DNA of 64,000 nucleotides from Setoptus koraiensis (GCA_048013815.1 CM106585.1:14756001-14820000), one strand, 5' to 3'; counted from the first letter of the stretch, positions 47,590 to 57,983 are shown. A program made the numbers and translations. Notes: a model not told the origin generated them from the sequence alone.

Positions 47590-47841
47590 ATGTTTCGATG
47601 TTCAATGTTCAATGTTTCGTGCGCCATCTGTCTGGTCGCGGCCGACACGCTGACCATCACATGTCGCCAATACACATCGGCAGATATATGCAGCGGCGCG
47701 CCGTATCTGGCCGCAATCAATGGCCACCTATGGGCCGATACGCGAGTCAGTATCGGCCATAAGCTGCAATCGACCGATTTGCACCTATATAGACCGGTCG
47801 AGGTGGAGCCTGGCAAGCCACCAACGCGCACACCTGTATGA
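47590..47841 (+). CDS. Candidate small secreted protein frame (83 codons)
   Basis: Unrecognised. ATG at 47590 opens MFRCSMFNVSCAICLVAA, which fits a short signal peptide, then DTLTITCRQYTSADICSGAP, a mixed-composition body with few repeats (LAAINGHLWADTRVSIGHKL) and TGA at 47839-47841. Three cysteines remain after the predicted cleavage. Third codon positions are mostly G or C. The minus strand is open for 110 codons over the same DNA. A GTAAGT stands right after the stop at about 47844, so a spliced form in another frame is possible. Confidence 0.25.
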   Translation: MFRCSMFNVSCAICLVAADTLTITCRQYTSADICSGAPYLAAINGHLWADTRVSIGHKLQSTDLHLYRPVEVEPGKPPTRTPV

Positions 47842-47850
47842 TGTAAGTTA

Positions 47851-47915
47851 TATTCACCTGTATTCACCTGTGTTCACCTGTGTTCACCTGTACACACCTG
47901 TATTCACCTGTATGT
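47851..47915. repeat. 11-bp array TATTCACCTGT
   Basis: Five to six copies with TATTCACCTG, TGTTCACCTG and TACACACCTG forms. Each contains the E-box CACCTG. Confidence 0.9.
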
Positions 47916-48376
47916 GGCTGCGCATACAGCCTGTATGATACAGTTGTACAGGTTTGTGCTGTGTGTGCAATACAGCAGGTATTCACACGTAAATATACAG
48001 GTGAGCGACATACATACATATTCACACATACATACGTATTCACACATACATGAGCGAGTGGTCAGCTGAGCGACGAGACGGGACCAGACGGGACAGGGCG
48101 GCAAGGGCGGCGAGGGCGACGGGCGAGCGAACATGCGGACGGGCGGACGGGAGGGGGCAGGGGAGGGGCAGTGTATTATTCTAATTAGGCTCAATGTCAC
48201 GGTCGACTCGACAAACTTAATCACAAGTTGTTGTCTTGGGCACAATGCGTCGTCTTGGCCGCGTTGCAAGCGAGCCGAGAGCCGCCTCATTGTTGGGAGC
48301 AGCCAGATAAAGGATGGAATAAATAAAAGATTATTATTATTATCAGAGCCATTATTGTTCGGCCAGTCTATTCTGT

Positions 48377-48438
48377 TTGGCGCATTCGGCGCATTCGGCG
48401 CATTCGAAGCACTCGGCGCATTTCGGCGCATTCGAACA
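48377..48438. repeat. 9-bp array GGCGCATTC
   Basis: Five to six copies with TTCGAA-type ends. It is the source of FGAFGAFGAF-like readings on the plus strand. Confidence 0.9.
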
Positions 48439-48805
48439 GAGCTGGCGACACACGGTGCACAAGGGATGGGGGCAACAATTGGCAAGGTGAGCAAGTTGAA
48501 AAGTTGCCTAGATTTGGTCAGTTGCGCTGTTGTCAATTGTGCTGCTAATCGTTTCGGCCAACTTGTTTCGTTTTGTCGTCGTCCACTGTTTGCACTGTCG
48601 TTCGGATCGTATTGTCGGCGGCATTATTCTCGATTGGGCACCGTTCTCGACGACGTGGGCACTTGTTTCTTTTCTGCGCCTCTCCGGCCAGCGCACCGTC
48701 GATTGTCGCATTGTCGTCGGCATCGTCGCTGGCCGCTTGTCTATTAGTGTCGTCGTCGTCGTCGTCATCATCATCATCATCGTCGTCTAATTATATGCAC
48801 TTGTC

Positions 48806-49132
48806 TCACTTGGTGCAGCGCACCGAGTAACATGACCACCACTGTTCTTTCTGTGAGAAATTAATGAGAGCATTAATTCCGCGCTCACAGCGACAGAAAG
48901 AATTAATTCGCTGCCGTTGTCGTCGTCGCAGTTGCCGTTGTTGTTGTTGCCGTTGTTGTTGCTGCTGCTGTTGTTGTTGTTGTTGTTGTTGTTGCTGTTG
49001 TCGTTGTTGCTGTTGTCGTTGTTGCTGCCGTCTCGTCCAGCGACCACTGGCGCACAAGATGACGCAATCATCATCATAATCGCGTGGACACAACAACATC
49101 GTCGCCGTGTTGTGACCGCCTGTGACATCCAT
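48806..49132 (-). CDS. Candidate polyglutamine protein frame, 108 codons (minus)
   Basis: Unrecognised. ATG at 49132 opens MDVTGGHNTATMLLCPRDYD, then DDCVILCASGRWTRR, a long glutamine tract with arginine interruptions, an arginine-rich break (RQLRRRQRQR), and a repeat-free tail INSFCRCERGINALINFSQK ending WWSCYSVRCTK before TGA. An acceptor-like CATCTTGTGCGCCAG lies inside at about 49052, so the tract and tail may be a last exon. A 397-codon frame also crosses this DNA on the same strand but reads it as asparagine/serine and is rejected as repeat-driven. A non-coding CAA/CAG repeat remains possible. Confidence 0.38.
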   Translation of the reverse strand: MDVTGGHNTATMLLCPRDYDDDCVILCASGRWTRRQQQRQQQQRQQQQQQQQQQQQQQQQRQQQQRQLRRRQRQRINSFCRCERGINALINFSQKEQWWSCYSVRCTK

Positions 49133-49420
49133 TGTACTATTATTACTATTATGGTCAAGCAGCTATTATTATCATTATTATTATTACTATTATTATTATT
49201 GCATAATAGCAGTATTATTATTATGATTATTATTATTATTATTGCATAATAGTGATGATGATGATGATGATAATTTATAATTAAGCCAAGAGAGTTTAAT
49301 AATAAAGAGCCCGCTGGCTGAACAGATAGCAGCCACACAAGCGCTCGGCGTCTATTTAGCGCTCGCCGCATCGGGCCGCAGCCATTGTCGTCGCGGCGCT
49401 CGGACCGTGCATATCGTTCG

Positions 49421-49493
49421 AGTGCGGACTGTTCGGGTGCGGACTGTTCGGGTGCGGATTGTTCGGGTGCGGATTGTGCGAGTGCGGATTGGC
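49421..49493. repeat. 15-bp array GGACTGTTCGGGTGC
   Basis: Five copies, drifting from GGACTGTTCGGGTGC to GGATTGTGCGAGTGC. Length is a multiple of three. Confidence 0.92.
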
Positions 49494-49679
49494 CCGGCGA
49501 CCGGGCGCGGATCCGCGCTCGGCTGGCCATTCGCAGATTCAAACTCGAATCCCAATTGAAAGGCCAATTCGAACTCGGACACACCGTCGAACTCGGGGCA
49601 GCGTCGAACGGCAGTCGAACGCACAGTCGAACGCATGGGATAATGGACACAAACAGAAGCATAGAAGCGGCCAACAAAA

Positions 49680-49980
49680 AAACAAAGAATTGTTGCGTAA
49701 CGCTGATTTTAATTGTTTCATTTTGGGCCACTCGCTCATTCTCGTTATTGTTATCATTATCACAAGTGCTGCCGCTTGCGTCATTCCCATTTGATTGTCT
49801 TTGTTGTTGCTGCTTCTGTCTTTGTTGTTGCTGCTTCTGTTGTCGTTGCTGCTGCTGCTGGCGCGCTTGCGTATCATGATTATTATTATGTAATATCTTT
49901 GCCACAGACGAAACTTCTTCCCGTTCTTCGTTTTTATATTCTCTGCCACTTGTTTGATTATTACTATTAATCATCAGCAT
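49680..49980 (-). CDS. Candidate N/Q-rich N-terminal segment (minus)
   Basis: Unrecognised. ATG at 49980 opens MLMINSNNQTSGREYKNEER, EEVSSVAKILHNNNHDTQAR, a glutamine tract broken by R and K, SNGNDASGSTCDNDNNNENE and RVAQNETIKISVTQQ. The mix of charged, polar and glutamine residues suits a disordered nuclear protein. The frame stays open for 397 codons, but past about residue 95 it turns into readings of TAA, GTT and ATT microsatellites. The true exon probably ends near 49680; no clean donor was found there. It may belong with the polyglutamine frame at 48806-49132 on the same strand, which is speculation. Confidence 0.35.
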
Positions 49981-50477
49981 TAATCTTGGTCATGGCGCTG
50001 CTGCTGCTGCTTTTGGGCTCACCTCATCGTCTGCTGACGGCAACAAATGGCAACAGTAATAAAGTGCGATGGCACCAAACAACTAATTTGCATAGGCCGG
50101 CCACCATTGGCCGGCTGCCCATATGTGTCGCTTGCCACAAAAAGTGGCAGCAGCAGCAGCAGTCGGGCGCGGCCCAGAAAAATCTCTCATTCATTCATTT
50201 GTTTCATTTCGTTTCGTTGCTGATACCAACGGCTAATGGGCCAACGAGATGAATGAACGAACCCATGGTGTGACATCATCGCCGGCGCGTTGCGTCATCA
50301 TTATCAATGGCACAACGCGGCTGATAATGGCACAATGCTGCTGATAATGGTGCTCAACAGCGACAAAAGAAGCATCGCAAACATGAACAAGAACAATCGA
50401 CCAACGACAATCAACAGGTTGACGCGCAACCGCATCCAACAGCGCCCCTGCTGGCAGCGCCGCGCTCCAACAAAAGC

Positions 50478-50518
50478 TTAACAAAAAATCTTGAACAAAA
50501 ATTTGATTTCCATCCAAA
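50478..50518 (-). CDS. Candidate terminal exon (minus)
   Basis: Unrecognised. The minus-strand acceptor GCTCGACCCGTTTCAG is strong. Continuing phase 1 from the exon at 50627-50840 it reads VWMEIKFLFKIFC then TAA. A different phase gives a 95-codon frame (RFSLDGNQIFVQDFLLSF and on) ending MTQRAGDDVTPWVRSFISL at 50233, which is also believable. The phase that agrees with the upstream exon is preferred. Confidence 0.3.
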
Positions 50519-50626
50519 CTGAAACGGGTCGAGCTAGCGCGCACACACAAAATATAACATACAAATACATATAATATATATATATATTACGCAATATATG
50601 CAAATAATCACACTGACAACAATTAC

Positions 50627-50840
50627 CTGAAATAACAAAATTTGCCATTGCGTCGTCATGCCGTGGCACAATGACGACAATCGACAGTTGAGTGTTGATC
50701 AGTTGGCGAGCGTCAGTTGGCAAAGTGCAAAAGTCAACTAACCGAATGACATTGACTAGCCCGAGGGCCACAAAAGCGAAAATGAACGATTCCGTGAACG
50801 CCTCTGCGCTGTTGTTTTGCGCTGTCCGTTGATCTTTCAC
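50627..50840 (-). CDS. Candidate internal exon (minus)
   Basis: Unrecognised. It ends at the donor TCAG|GTAATT. The frame reads QNNSAEAFTESFIFAFVALG, LVNVIRLVDFCTLPTDARQL, INTQLSIVVIVPRHDDAMAN and FVIS, in phase 1. Residues around SFIFAFVALGLVNVIRLV are hydrophobic enough for a membrane segment. No simple repeats occur, which separates it from most open frames here. The 5' boundary is uncertain: the frame is open from about 50849 and several AG dinucleotides could serve. It joins 50478-50518 without a stop across a 108-nt intron. The other strand is not open over the full stretch. Confidence 0.4.
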
Positions 50841-51463
50841 TCCGGTCTCTCACCTGTCGAAGCGGCCGAAGCGGGGCTCGTTCGCGTTGCCTGCAGGCCA
50901 TTATTTGGCTCGTTGGCCGTAATGGCAATCGAGGCCTATATGGCTGGCGCACGCCATTGTCGCCAGTGGCCAGTGGGCAACTTGCAACGGACGCGATACC
51001 ATCTCATCTCAGGTATAAATCTCAAATCATAATCGCAAACTAATTATATTCAAAAAATAACAAAAAATAACAAAAAAAAAAAAATCTCGCTTGTGTTTGG
51101 CTGGCAACGAGGCAAAGTACAATGGCTCGTTTGCCAGTTGATTACAGTGTTTCATGATGATGACGGCCAGAGCGAAATGTGATTTTATGTGACCATCATC
51201 AGGCCAGCATGAATGAAAGTGATAAACAAGTGTAAGACGAAGAAGAAGCCCCAAACGAAACCAACATCCTGTGTGCTCATCACACAACAGGCAACAAGAC
51301 GCAACAAGGTTGCTCCACTTCTCATGCAGATGAATATCATTATGCATAATATTCTTTAATTATTATCTTTTATAATAATGATTATCAACACACTGACGAC
51401 CAGAAGAGAAGAAAAATCATCAATGAATAGACACTGATTTCCTGTCCCCGCTGCCCACCTCAC

Positions 51464-51675
51464 CTGGTCGCATCCTCTGCGCCGTAATATGCGATTGCTC
51501 TAATGTTCGGTCTGGCGTTCGCTGTGACGTTAAAACTGACGTTCGCTGTGACGTTGAAACTGACGTTCGCTCTGACGTTTAGTCCAACGTCCAGTCTCGT
51601 GTCCAGTCTCGTGTCCAGTGCGATAACCAGTATAATGTCAAGTATGAAATCTCTTGCCAACTGAGCAAACGCTCT
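51464..51675 (-). CDS. Candidate exon crossing an N-glycosylation-like repeat
   Basis: Unrecognised. Ends at the donor CCAG|GTGAGG. The minus-strand frame reads FAQLARDFILDIILVIALDT, then repeat units giving NVRANVSFNVTANVSFNVTA, and AIAYYGAEDAT. The 24-bp DNA repeat produces a series of N-x-S/T sequons. The start is placed at an AG in CTGCACTGAG and is weak. Because the tandem repeat alone keeps the frame open, coding is doubtful. Confidence 0.25.
51512..51605. repeat. 24-bp array GTTCGCTGTGACGTTAAAAC
   Basis: Three to four copies, then shorter GTCCAGTCTCGT words to about 51620. Confidence 0.9.
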
Positions 51676-51944
51676 CTCAGTGCAGGTGATTACGTAACGA
51701 CCAATTGATGGCCAGTGTGACGGTGATGCAGTTGCAGTTGCGCAACAAACTTTGCCAGTTGATCTCGTTGATCTCGTTGACACACACTCACACACAGGAA
51801 ATAAACAATCGCGTAATTGATGTGGTGCTGGCAGTGGCAAAAATAATCTCTTTAATCGATGCACCAGCAACATAATGTTATATAATGTTATATAATGCCA
51901 GATAATATGCTAATGGACCATTGTGAGCGCTTGTTGTCGCAACT

Positions 51945-52075
51945 GCTCTGGCCATTTCGTACCTGGCCATTTTGTACCTGGCCATTTTGTACCTGGCCAT
52001 TTTGTAGCTGACCATTCTGTAGCTGACCATTCTGTAGCTGACCATTCTGTAGCTGGCCGTTTTATACCCGGCCAT
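51945..52075. repeat. 15-bp array GTACCTGGCCATTTT
   Basis: About eight copies in two sub-blocks: GTACCTGGCCATTTT, then GTAGCTGACCATTCT. Each sub-block expanded after the units diverged. Confidence 0.93.
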
Positions 52076-52167
52076 ACACGTTGAGGCATTGGACTGCGAG
52101 TCGAAGTGGCCAATTGAGCGAGCGTTTGTTTGTATGCAGCCCGTAAGGGGGCAATTCGCTAATTCCC

Positions 52168-52268
52168 AAATTTGCCTCAAAATTTGCCTTAAAATTTGCT
52201 CTAAAATTTGCTCTTAGATTCGCTCTCAGATTTGCTCTCGGATTTGCTCTCAGATTTGCTTCTAGATT
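52168..52268. repeat. 14-bp array AAATTTGCYCTMA
   Basis: About seven copies from AAATTTGCCTCAA to GATTTGCTCTCA. Confidence 0.88.
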
Positions 52269-52469
52269 ACGCAGTCTGTTGTGTGTCGCGCGACAAGTGC
52301 ATCGCATTTGCTCATCGCCACTCGGGAGGCCCCATTGCCGAGCCTCGACAACTTTGGCCGCGCGCCCACCTCGACAGGCGACGATATGACGATTATCAAC
52401 TGATATCGTTTGCATCTATCTGACGTTATATATCTAGAGCAATTTATTTATCTTTTGGCGCGCGCAAGC

Positions 52470-52535
52470 GTCAAGCAGACGAAATGTTGATAAATCTTGT
52501 GAGTCAAGCAGACGAAATGTTGATAAATCTCGTGA
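52470..52535. repeat. 33-bp tandem duplication
   Basis: GTCAAGCAGACGAAATGTTG and the following 13 bases are repeated once, with one or two mismatches. The period is eleven codons. Confidence 0.92.
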
Positions 52536-52903
52536 TGCGTCGGGTGTTGCGTCATCATGAGCAGCTTGCAAGCAATTGCATCATTTCCGACAATTTCTAT
52601 TGTGCCGACTATTGTGCAATCGTCGGAAATGCAATCGTCGTCAAACTATTATACAGCCTGCACACTGTGCGTTATTGTGCAATGTGTTGCGCAATAATGG
52701 CGCACGATGGGCACCTGTCGCAAAACGCCATGTCGCCAGCCAGTGGCCGCATCATTTGTTGTGCAGTGACAATTGCCAGCCAAGAGCAACTAATTATCAG
52801 ATTATTGAACTTATCATTTCGGCCATTCAATTACGCTGAGCACGTTGTCAGCTGTTGGCTGTCAGCTGTTGGCTGTCAGCCGGCTATCGGCTGTCAGTTA
52901 CCT
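52484..52903 (+). CDS. Candidate 140-codon exon ending at GTAAGT
   Basis: Unrecognised. ATG at 52484 opens MLINLVSQADEMLINLVMRR (the first residues come from the 33-bp duplication), VLRHHEQLASNCIISDNFYC, a cysteine- and hydrophobic-rich middle (YSLHTVRYCAMCCAIMAHDG) and ASQEQLIIRLLNLSFRPFNY. It ends in the TCAGCTGTTGGC repeat and reaches the donor ACCT|GTAAGT in phase 0. Length is more than most chance frames here and the middle has no simple repeats. Against it, no acceptor or partner exon was found and the donor lacks AG before GT. Confidence 0.3.
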
Positions 52904-54448
52904 GTAAGTCAGCTGTAAGCCAGCTATCAGCTGTCAGCGAGCTGATAGGCAGCGATTAGCAGATATTTTACAATTTTGCAAGCGGCCATTTGTTTTTTGC
53001 GACAGCAACAAACACAACAACAACAGCAACAACAACAGCAACAACAACAGCAACAACAACAACGACAGCAACAACAACAGCAACAACAACGGACAGACAA
53101 CCATTGTTACGTGACGCAACATTGGCGCTGTGGTGGTTATTAAGTGATGGCGTGTCACTTTTTTTGCTGTCGCCAACTGTTATCGCCGCTTTTATCACCC
53201 ATTATTATTACAATGTGTCATTGTGGCATTACCTATTTATACCATTGCACATTGTAACCTGCGGTGTATAATAGGCGCCTGACCAGCAACTGACCAGCAA
53301 CTGACCGGCCACTGACCACTGAGTGGCGCTGCTCAGCCAATCACAACCGATTGCGCTACTGCTGTCGTTGCATGCAAATTAATACAGGGGTCCGGCCAAG
53401 GGGGGCGCTCATTCGCTTACTTTGCCCACTCATGGACTGTTGAGTGTGTAGTTGGGGCTGCCGGGTCGCGTTTGCATGCAATGTAACCATTGACAATAAT
53501 TTCATTGTTGCATTGTTTCGTGCCGTACAGTATGTGTGTGCGTGTGTGTGTGTGCGTAATTGTGGTCGTTACGTAATGGCGATGGCCAGTTGTTGGCATT
53601 ATTACATTATTGCAAGAGTGAGTAATAATGGCTTTCATGTCACTGCTCGAACCAGTAGTAATGATGGCCAATAATGAGCGAAATGGTCACAGCGCGTCAC
53701 TGCAGTCGCCTCCTACGCACACAACACTACATACAATGTCCGTTTGCAATTACCATTGGCCACTGGCGCTGGCGCTGTTATTATGTAATAAATCAGAGAC
53801 AAGTCACAATAATAATAACAGATAATAATGGCAATATTTATACTATTTATATTGGCCATGTGTGCATGTCACGCTAGCATGATATTGCACAATATCAATT
53901 GTCAGTGCCACTCGGTGATATACTGAAAACGCCACGTTGAGTGGGGCCAATGCGGCCATTATGGCCACTTCCATCAATGGACACTGCAGCGAGCTGAGCC
54001 CCATGGCCGAATGGCCGAATGGGCGAATGGCCAAATGGGCGACTTGCGCAATTGCTGCGCTAGGCGTATCAGTGGCGCTAGGCGCTCGAACGGCAATCCG
54101 ATCTGATCCGATTTGCAAACGCCGATGCGCACTTGTGGCCCCACTGGCGGATTGTGAAAAAAGCACTCGACCAATAATTGAATTGAATGCATTGTGTGTG
54201 CCCGTCTGGTGGCTCGCCGTGACATTTGATGACACAATGACGTGCATTGGCCCCATGCGCATGTTTGTGTCCGCACTGCATCCCTCGAATGGGCTGTCAA
54301 ACAGTCGAATTGTCGAATGGTCGCATCGCCAAATCGTCGGATCGGCGCCGATGCGACCGTTGTCAGCGCACGACCAAATGGTCAGACACAGATCACATGT
54401 TGGCCTGGTCAGCCGGTCAGCCGGTCAGCCGACCAGCTGACCGGCTGG

Positions 54449-54514
54449 CTAAATGGTGAGACGGTCAAACGGTTAAATGTTGAAATGGTTAAATGGTCAA
54501 ATGGTTAAATGGTG
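54449..54514. repeat. ~9-10-bp array AATGGTTAA
   Basis: About six copies of AAATGGTTAA/AAATGGTCAA, after a TCAGCCGG triplet array at 54413-54430. Confidence 0.88.
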
Positions 54515-55130
54515 CAACTCGCCCCAGACAGCGCACACACATATACAGCCATTGCCGCCTGAATGCCCCCTCTCACACACTGCACTTACGGGTCAAGTGT
54601 TGCGTCATATACCAACTGCTTGTACTCTCTGGCCACATTGTTTGCTGTTTGCCCTGTTACATCATCGATCATCGCTGTTGGGCCTCATCGAGAGGGGGCG
54701 CTCTCTCTCTCTCTCGCTTAGTTTAGGTTTGGTTTAGGCCAGCGAGTCACTGGGGCCTCGAGAGCAAAGAGGCCAGCTCCGAGGGAAGCTCTGTTGTGAG
54801 CTGCTGTGTCTCGAAATGGCGACAGTCACTTTGTAAATAACTATTATCTCATATCTGCTGATAACTGTAATAGCTGCCGCTAACTGCAATATCCGCAGCT
54901 AACTGCAATATCTGCCGATGAGATTCGGCCTCGTTTGTGAGCTTGTAAAACGGACGCTGCCAAACAAAGTTTGCACCGAGTTTTTGTTTGACGCCGAGCA
55001 GCTCGGCGATGGGCGCCAATGGTTGCCGGCTCGAAATCGGCCCCAATTATTGGGGCCCAATATCAACGCACACTGACAATACCGTCAATGAAGCGATATT
55101 ATTAGGCGTGTTGATACATGATGATATATG

Positions 55131-55170
55131 AACATTCGTGGATAAAACATATGTTTTATCCACGAATGTT
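55131..55170. repeat. 40-bp perfect palindrome, no spacer
   Basis: AACATTCGTGGATAAAACAT (55131-55150) is followed at once by its exact reverse complement (55151-55170). Spacer-free palindromes of this length are usually unstable in replication. Confidence 0.97.
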
Positions 55171-55879
55171 GCTCATGTTGGTGCTCGCCAACAGCTGGCA
55201 AGGTGACAGGCTGAGCGGGTGCGGGGGCATGAATGAACTTTGACCGCCGGATATAAATAGCGGAGGGCATGCAAATAGATAGAGGGCGCTTCGACGCTTT
55301 GCAGTTGTTGGCCGGTAGTCAGTGCAGTTGTTGGCCGGTAGTCAATTGGTCAAAAGTCTAAAGTTTGCACTGCAAACACGCCGACGACAAGCTAGCATAT
55401 GATGGCTTATATAGGATATAGGATGATGTACGAACGACAGGTATTTGTGTCTCGAATGACCTTGTTGCTCATGCAATGACGACGACAGGTACCTGTGACA
55501 GGTAGCCGCGACAGGTAGCTGCGAGTGGCCGATGCAATGTATACATTGTAATGATTGAATTGTTGTCGTTGTCGGTCGTCGTTGTCGTCGTCGTCGGTCG
55601 TCAGTGTTGAGTCGACCGGCAGTGTTGAGTCGACCGACAGAGAGCGGTGCACTTAATTGTCTATTTTTATGCCGAGCTCCACGACAAACTTGAGCCTTAA
55701 TGCATTAATGTGTATAAATGTGATATTATCACTGTTCAATTTACAATCAGCGCAATTTCAGCTGAGCTCCAATGGCTCCAATGCTCATTTGGCTGTATCG
55801 CCGGCCCGCGAGCGCATCCAGTCGAGCCGCACTTGTCGGGCGCTCGCGCTGGCCCGATTCGCTTGCATTTGCATTTTCG

Positions 55880-55968
55880 TGTTTTCATATTTTCATATTT
55901 TCATATTTTTATATCTTTATATTTTTGTATTTTCATATTTTTGTATGTTTATACATTTTCATATTTAT
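55880..55968. repeat. 8-10-bp array TTTTCATA
   Basis: About eight copies with TTTTTATA and TTTTGTA variants. It encodes FHIFIFSYF-like readings by chance. Confidence 0.88.
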
Positions 55969-56973
55969 ATTGCAGATATTGTGAATATTGTTAATATGCA
56001 AACAACAATCAACGGACAGTGCATGCGATAAGAGCACAATCAATTTATTTCTCGCCGGTGCCGTTTGCATTTGTGGTCGTTTCTGGTCGGCGCAACAATG
56101 TTTGCATGCTTGTCGGCGCAAATTGTCAATTCAATTGCTTGCCGGCTCTCCGATTTGACATCTCTGATATCTGTCTGTTTCAGCCAGTCTGACTCTCAGC
56201 GCCGAGATGCTCGCCAGCCCGGCCAACCCGAAGAAGATGCATTGTCGTTTGTTTGGCTTGCGTCGAGCGGTCGTCGTCGTCGATGTGAGAGCCTTTTCAG
56301 CCAAGTTCAACAAGAGATTTGCACTGAGATTGAGATTTAAATGAAAATTTAACATTTGACTATGACTTGTGAGAGACAAGTTTAAAATTAGCAACTACGT
56401 TATCATTACAAACAGCCATTTAATTGGTCATTCAACAATGTCACATGGCCAACACACACTCATTCATTAATAATTATTGTTGTTGGCGGCAAACAAGCCT
56501 TCATTGTGTTCACCTGTGCTTATATTTATATCCTTATATATTTTATATAGGCAAGCTTTGTATTTATTTATATTTTATTGGTGTCGTCGCACAAGACGAC
56601 GACAACAACAAATGAACCTATAAACAATAACATGCCAACGTCTGACGTATACGTGAGATAGCCTGTATCTGATAGTGATTTAATGGTTGGTAACTTCGAC
56701 GATTCTTCACTATTTGCACAATTGCCACATTGAGCTTCTTGCCAGGAGCTTCTTGCTAGGAGCTTCTGCGAATTTGCGCAACAAACAATTATCTGGCGCT
56801 CGCCATCTCGGCCAGTGTCTCTGTCACTCTTGTCACTCAACCATTAAACAGTTTATCTATAACAGCTTATCCTTTATGTGCCCATTACAGGGGATAAAAG
56901 CTAGCCAGCCAGCTGATAGTCGCACAGATAGCGGCTTGCCAGCTAGTTGGCCTGTCGGAATATTATAATAATA

Positions 56974-57330
56974 TCACAATAATATTATAATAATAATAAT
57001 ATTTCCCACTGTATGTCGGCCAAGCGGGCGCATAAGATAATGGCCGGTGGGCGATGTTGCTGGCACCGAACTGGCTCCAACTCGAAGCGATTCTTTCGGC
57101 GGAACTGTCGCTTCGCAAGAGCCGCTGCGGGCCGGTTTGTTCGGAAGAAAACCAAAGCGCAATCTTTGCGCCATCTCCGCCGACGAGCCGGCGGGCCGGC
57201 CGGCCGCCCGATGAGCTTGTTCCGTGCCCGCTTGATTAAGTGCCGCGGCCCGGGGTTTGTTGGCCGAGCTGGCCGGCACAAGCCGGCACCAGGTAGCTGC
57301 AGAAGCCAACAAAAGTAAATACCGCAACAT
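56974..57330 (-). CDS. Candidate secreted protein frame, 118 codons (minus)
   Basis: Unrecognised. ATG at 57330 opens MLRYLLLLASAATWCRLVPA, a good signal peptide by shape with likely cleavage near ASSA. The mature part is basic and alanine/proline-rich (NKPRAAALNQAGTEQAHRAA). Near the C-terminus it carries TGHYLMRPLGRHTVG, in which L-G-R resembles an amidation site of a neuropeptide. The final residues are isoleucines from a TTA/ATT microsatellite, so the real end is doubtful. A strong acceptor-like TTTTGTTGGCTTCTGCAG overlaps the signal peptide codons, so it may instead be an internal exon starting at about 57300. Chance could produce one such frame in 64 kb. Confidence 0.25.
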   Translation of the reverse strand: MLRYLLLLASAATWCRLVPASSANKPRAAALNQAGTEQAHRAAGRPAGSSAEMAQRLRFGFLPNKPARSGSCEATVPPKESLRVGASSVPATSPTGHYLMRPLGRHTVGNIIIIIILL

Positions 57331-57490
57331 GATTGCCGTCGTCCAAAGTTCACACACTTTTGACGAAATTATCTCCTGTTGCCAGCGCTGGCCGGCAGTG
57401 TATAAAATTACAAATTAGCGCAGCAAATTCATATTTCAATACAGGCCGTCGTATTTATCGTCGTGCGAGCTGCCGGCGAGTCGCGACGCC

Positions 57491-57570
57491 ATCAAATAAT
57501 GTCAAGAAGAATCAAATAATGTCAAGACGAATCAAATAATGCCAAAAAGAATCAAATAATGCCAAAAAGA
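57491..57570. repeat. 20-bp tandem array ATCAAATAATGYCAARAMGA
   Basis: Four copies in exact 20-bp register, two GTCAAG-type then two GCCAAA-type. Confidence 0.95.
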
Positions 57571-57983
57571 ACACATTCGTCGGTCGTTCTTTCGGCCTGT
57601 CGTCTCTATCGCAGCGTTTAGCGATTCCAGCCTCGCCAGCGTTCCTTCGAATCGCTCATCCTCAGCCTGCGAACCTTTTATTTGCCATTCTTTTTCTGCC
57701 ATCTTCGCCGGCCTTTTGTCTGGCCGTTTTTTGTCGACATTCTTGTGTCGATTCCAATCAAATCGCAGCCACTTTGCATAACTGCATACAAATTAACTGT
57801 CATGCCATCGCTGTCAACATGCTGCCAGATTGTTGGATCGCACCCTTTGTCATTATTGTTCATGTGGCCCCTCTCGTGAGAGCCAGCGAAAAGGCACCGC
57901 CATCTGGCGACAGTCGCAAGTGTCTCGCCGGCGCCGAGTAGCGGCTTATCCGCTCGGTTTATCCGCTCGGTTTGTCCCCCATT

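Larger units (their letters stand above)
42909..48805. other. Block with scattered weak candidates
   Basis: Two weak candidates (44403-44470 and 47590-47841) are listed separately. At 43374-43500 a CAA/CCA-rich tract follows a very strong acceptor (CTATTCTAATTCTATGCGACAG). It can be read as threonine-rich, ending ITRATCVRQ, or in another frame as asparagine-rich running into MAKEHYLFHSIIVYCSALRP; I could not choose. A minus-strand segment reading HRRSKSCHTNGKSNIIRQ before ACAG|GTAATT lies at about 45269-45330. The rest is arrays, a hairpin at 46018 and another at 46282. Confidence 0.45.
52904..56973. other. Block without a firm gene
   Basis: A (CAA/CAG)n tract at 53000-53100 can be read as glutamine on the plus strand but has no good boundaries. 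At 53417-53640 both strands carry exon-like frames: the minus one ends RDPAAPTTHSTVHEWAK at a donor GCAAA|GTAAGC, the plus one ends WHYYIIAR at GTGAGT. They exclude each other. The rest is arrays, the 40-bp palindrome at 55131 and an A+T-rich run at 55880-55970. Confidence 0.45.

Noticed and set aside
48787-49980. 397-codon minus-strand open frame as one protein
   Set aside because: Past about residue 95 it reads ATT, TAA and CAA microsatellites as isoleucine, histidine and asparagine runs, and a TTCGGG array as serine/alanine/glutamine. Length comes from stop-free repeats. Only its first part was kept as a candidate.
53417-53671. Exon ending HSTVHEWAK at GTAAGC (minus) as a firm call
   Set aside because: The plus strand of the same DNA carries an equally good frame with its own donor, and the CA-rich middle keeps both open. 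Left undecided.
54849-55046. Minus-strand frame reading AELLGVKQKLGANFVWQRPF
   Set aside because: It looks protein-like, but all three minus frames are open through this stretch until the GCAGTTAGC repeats, so it has no discriminating support.
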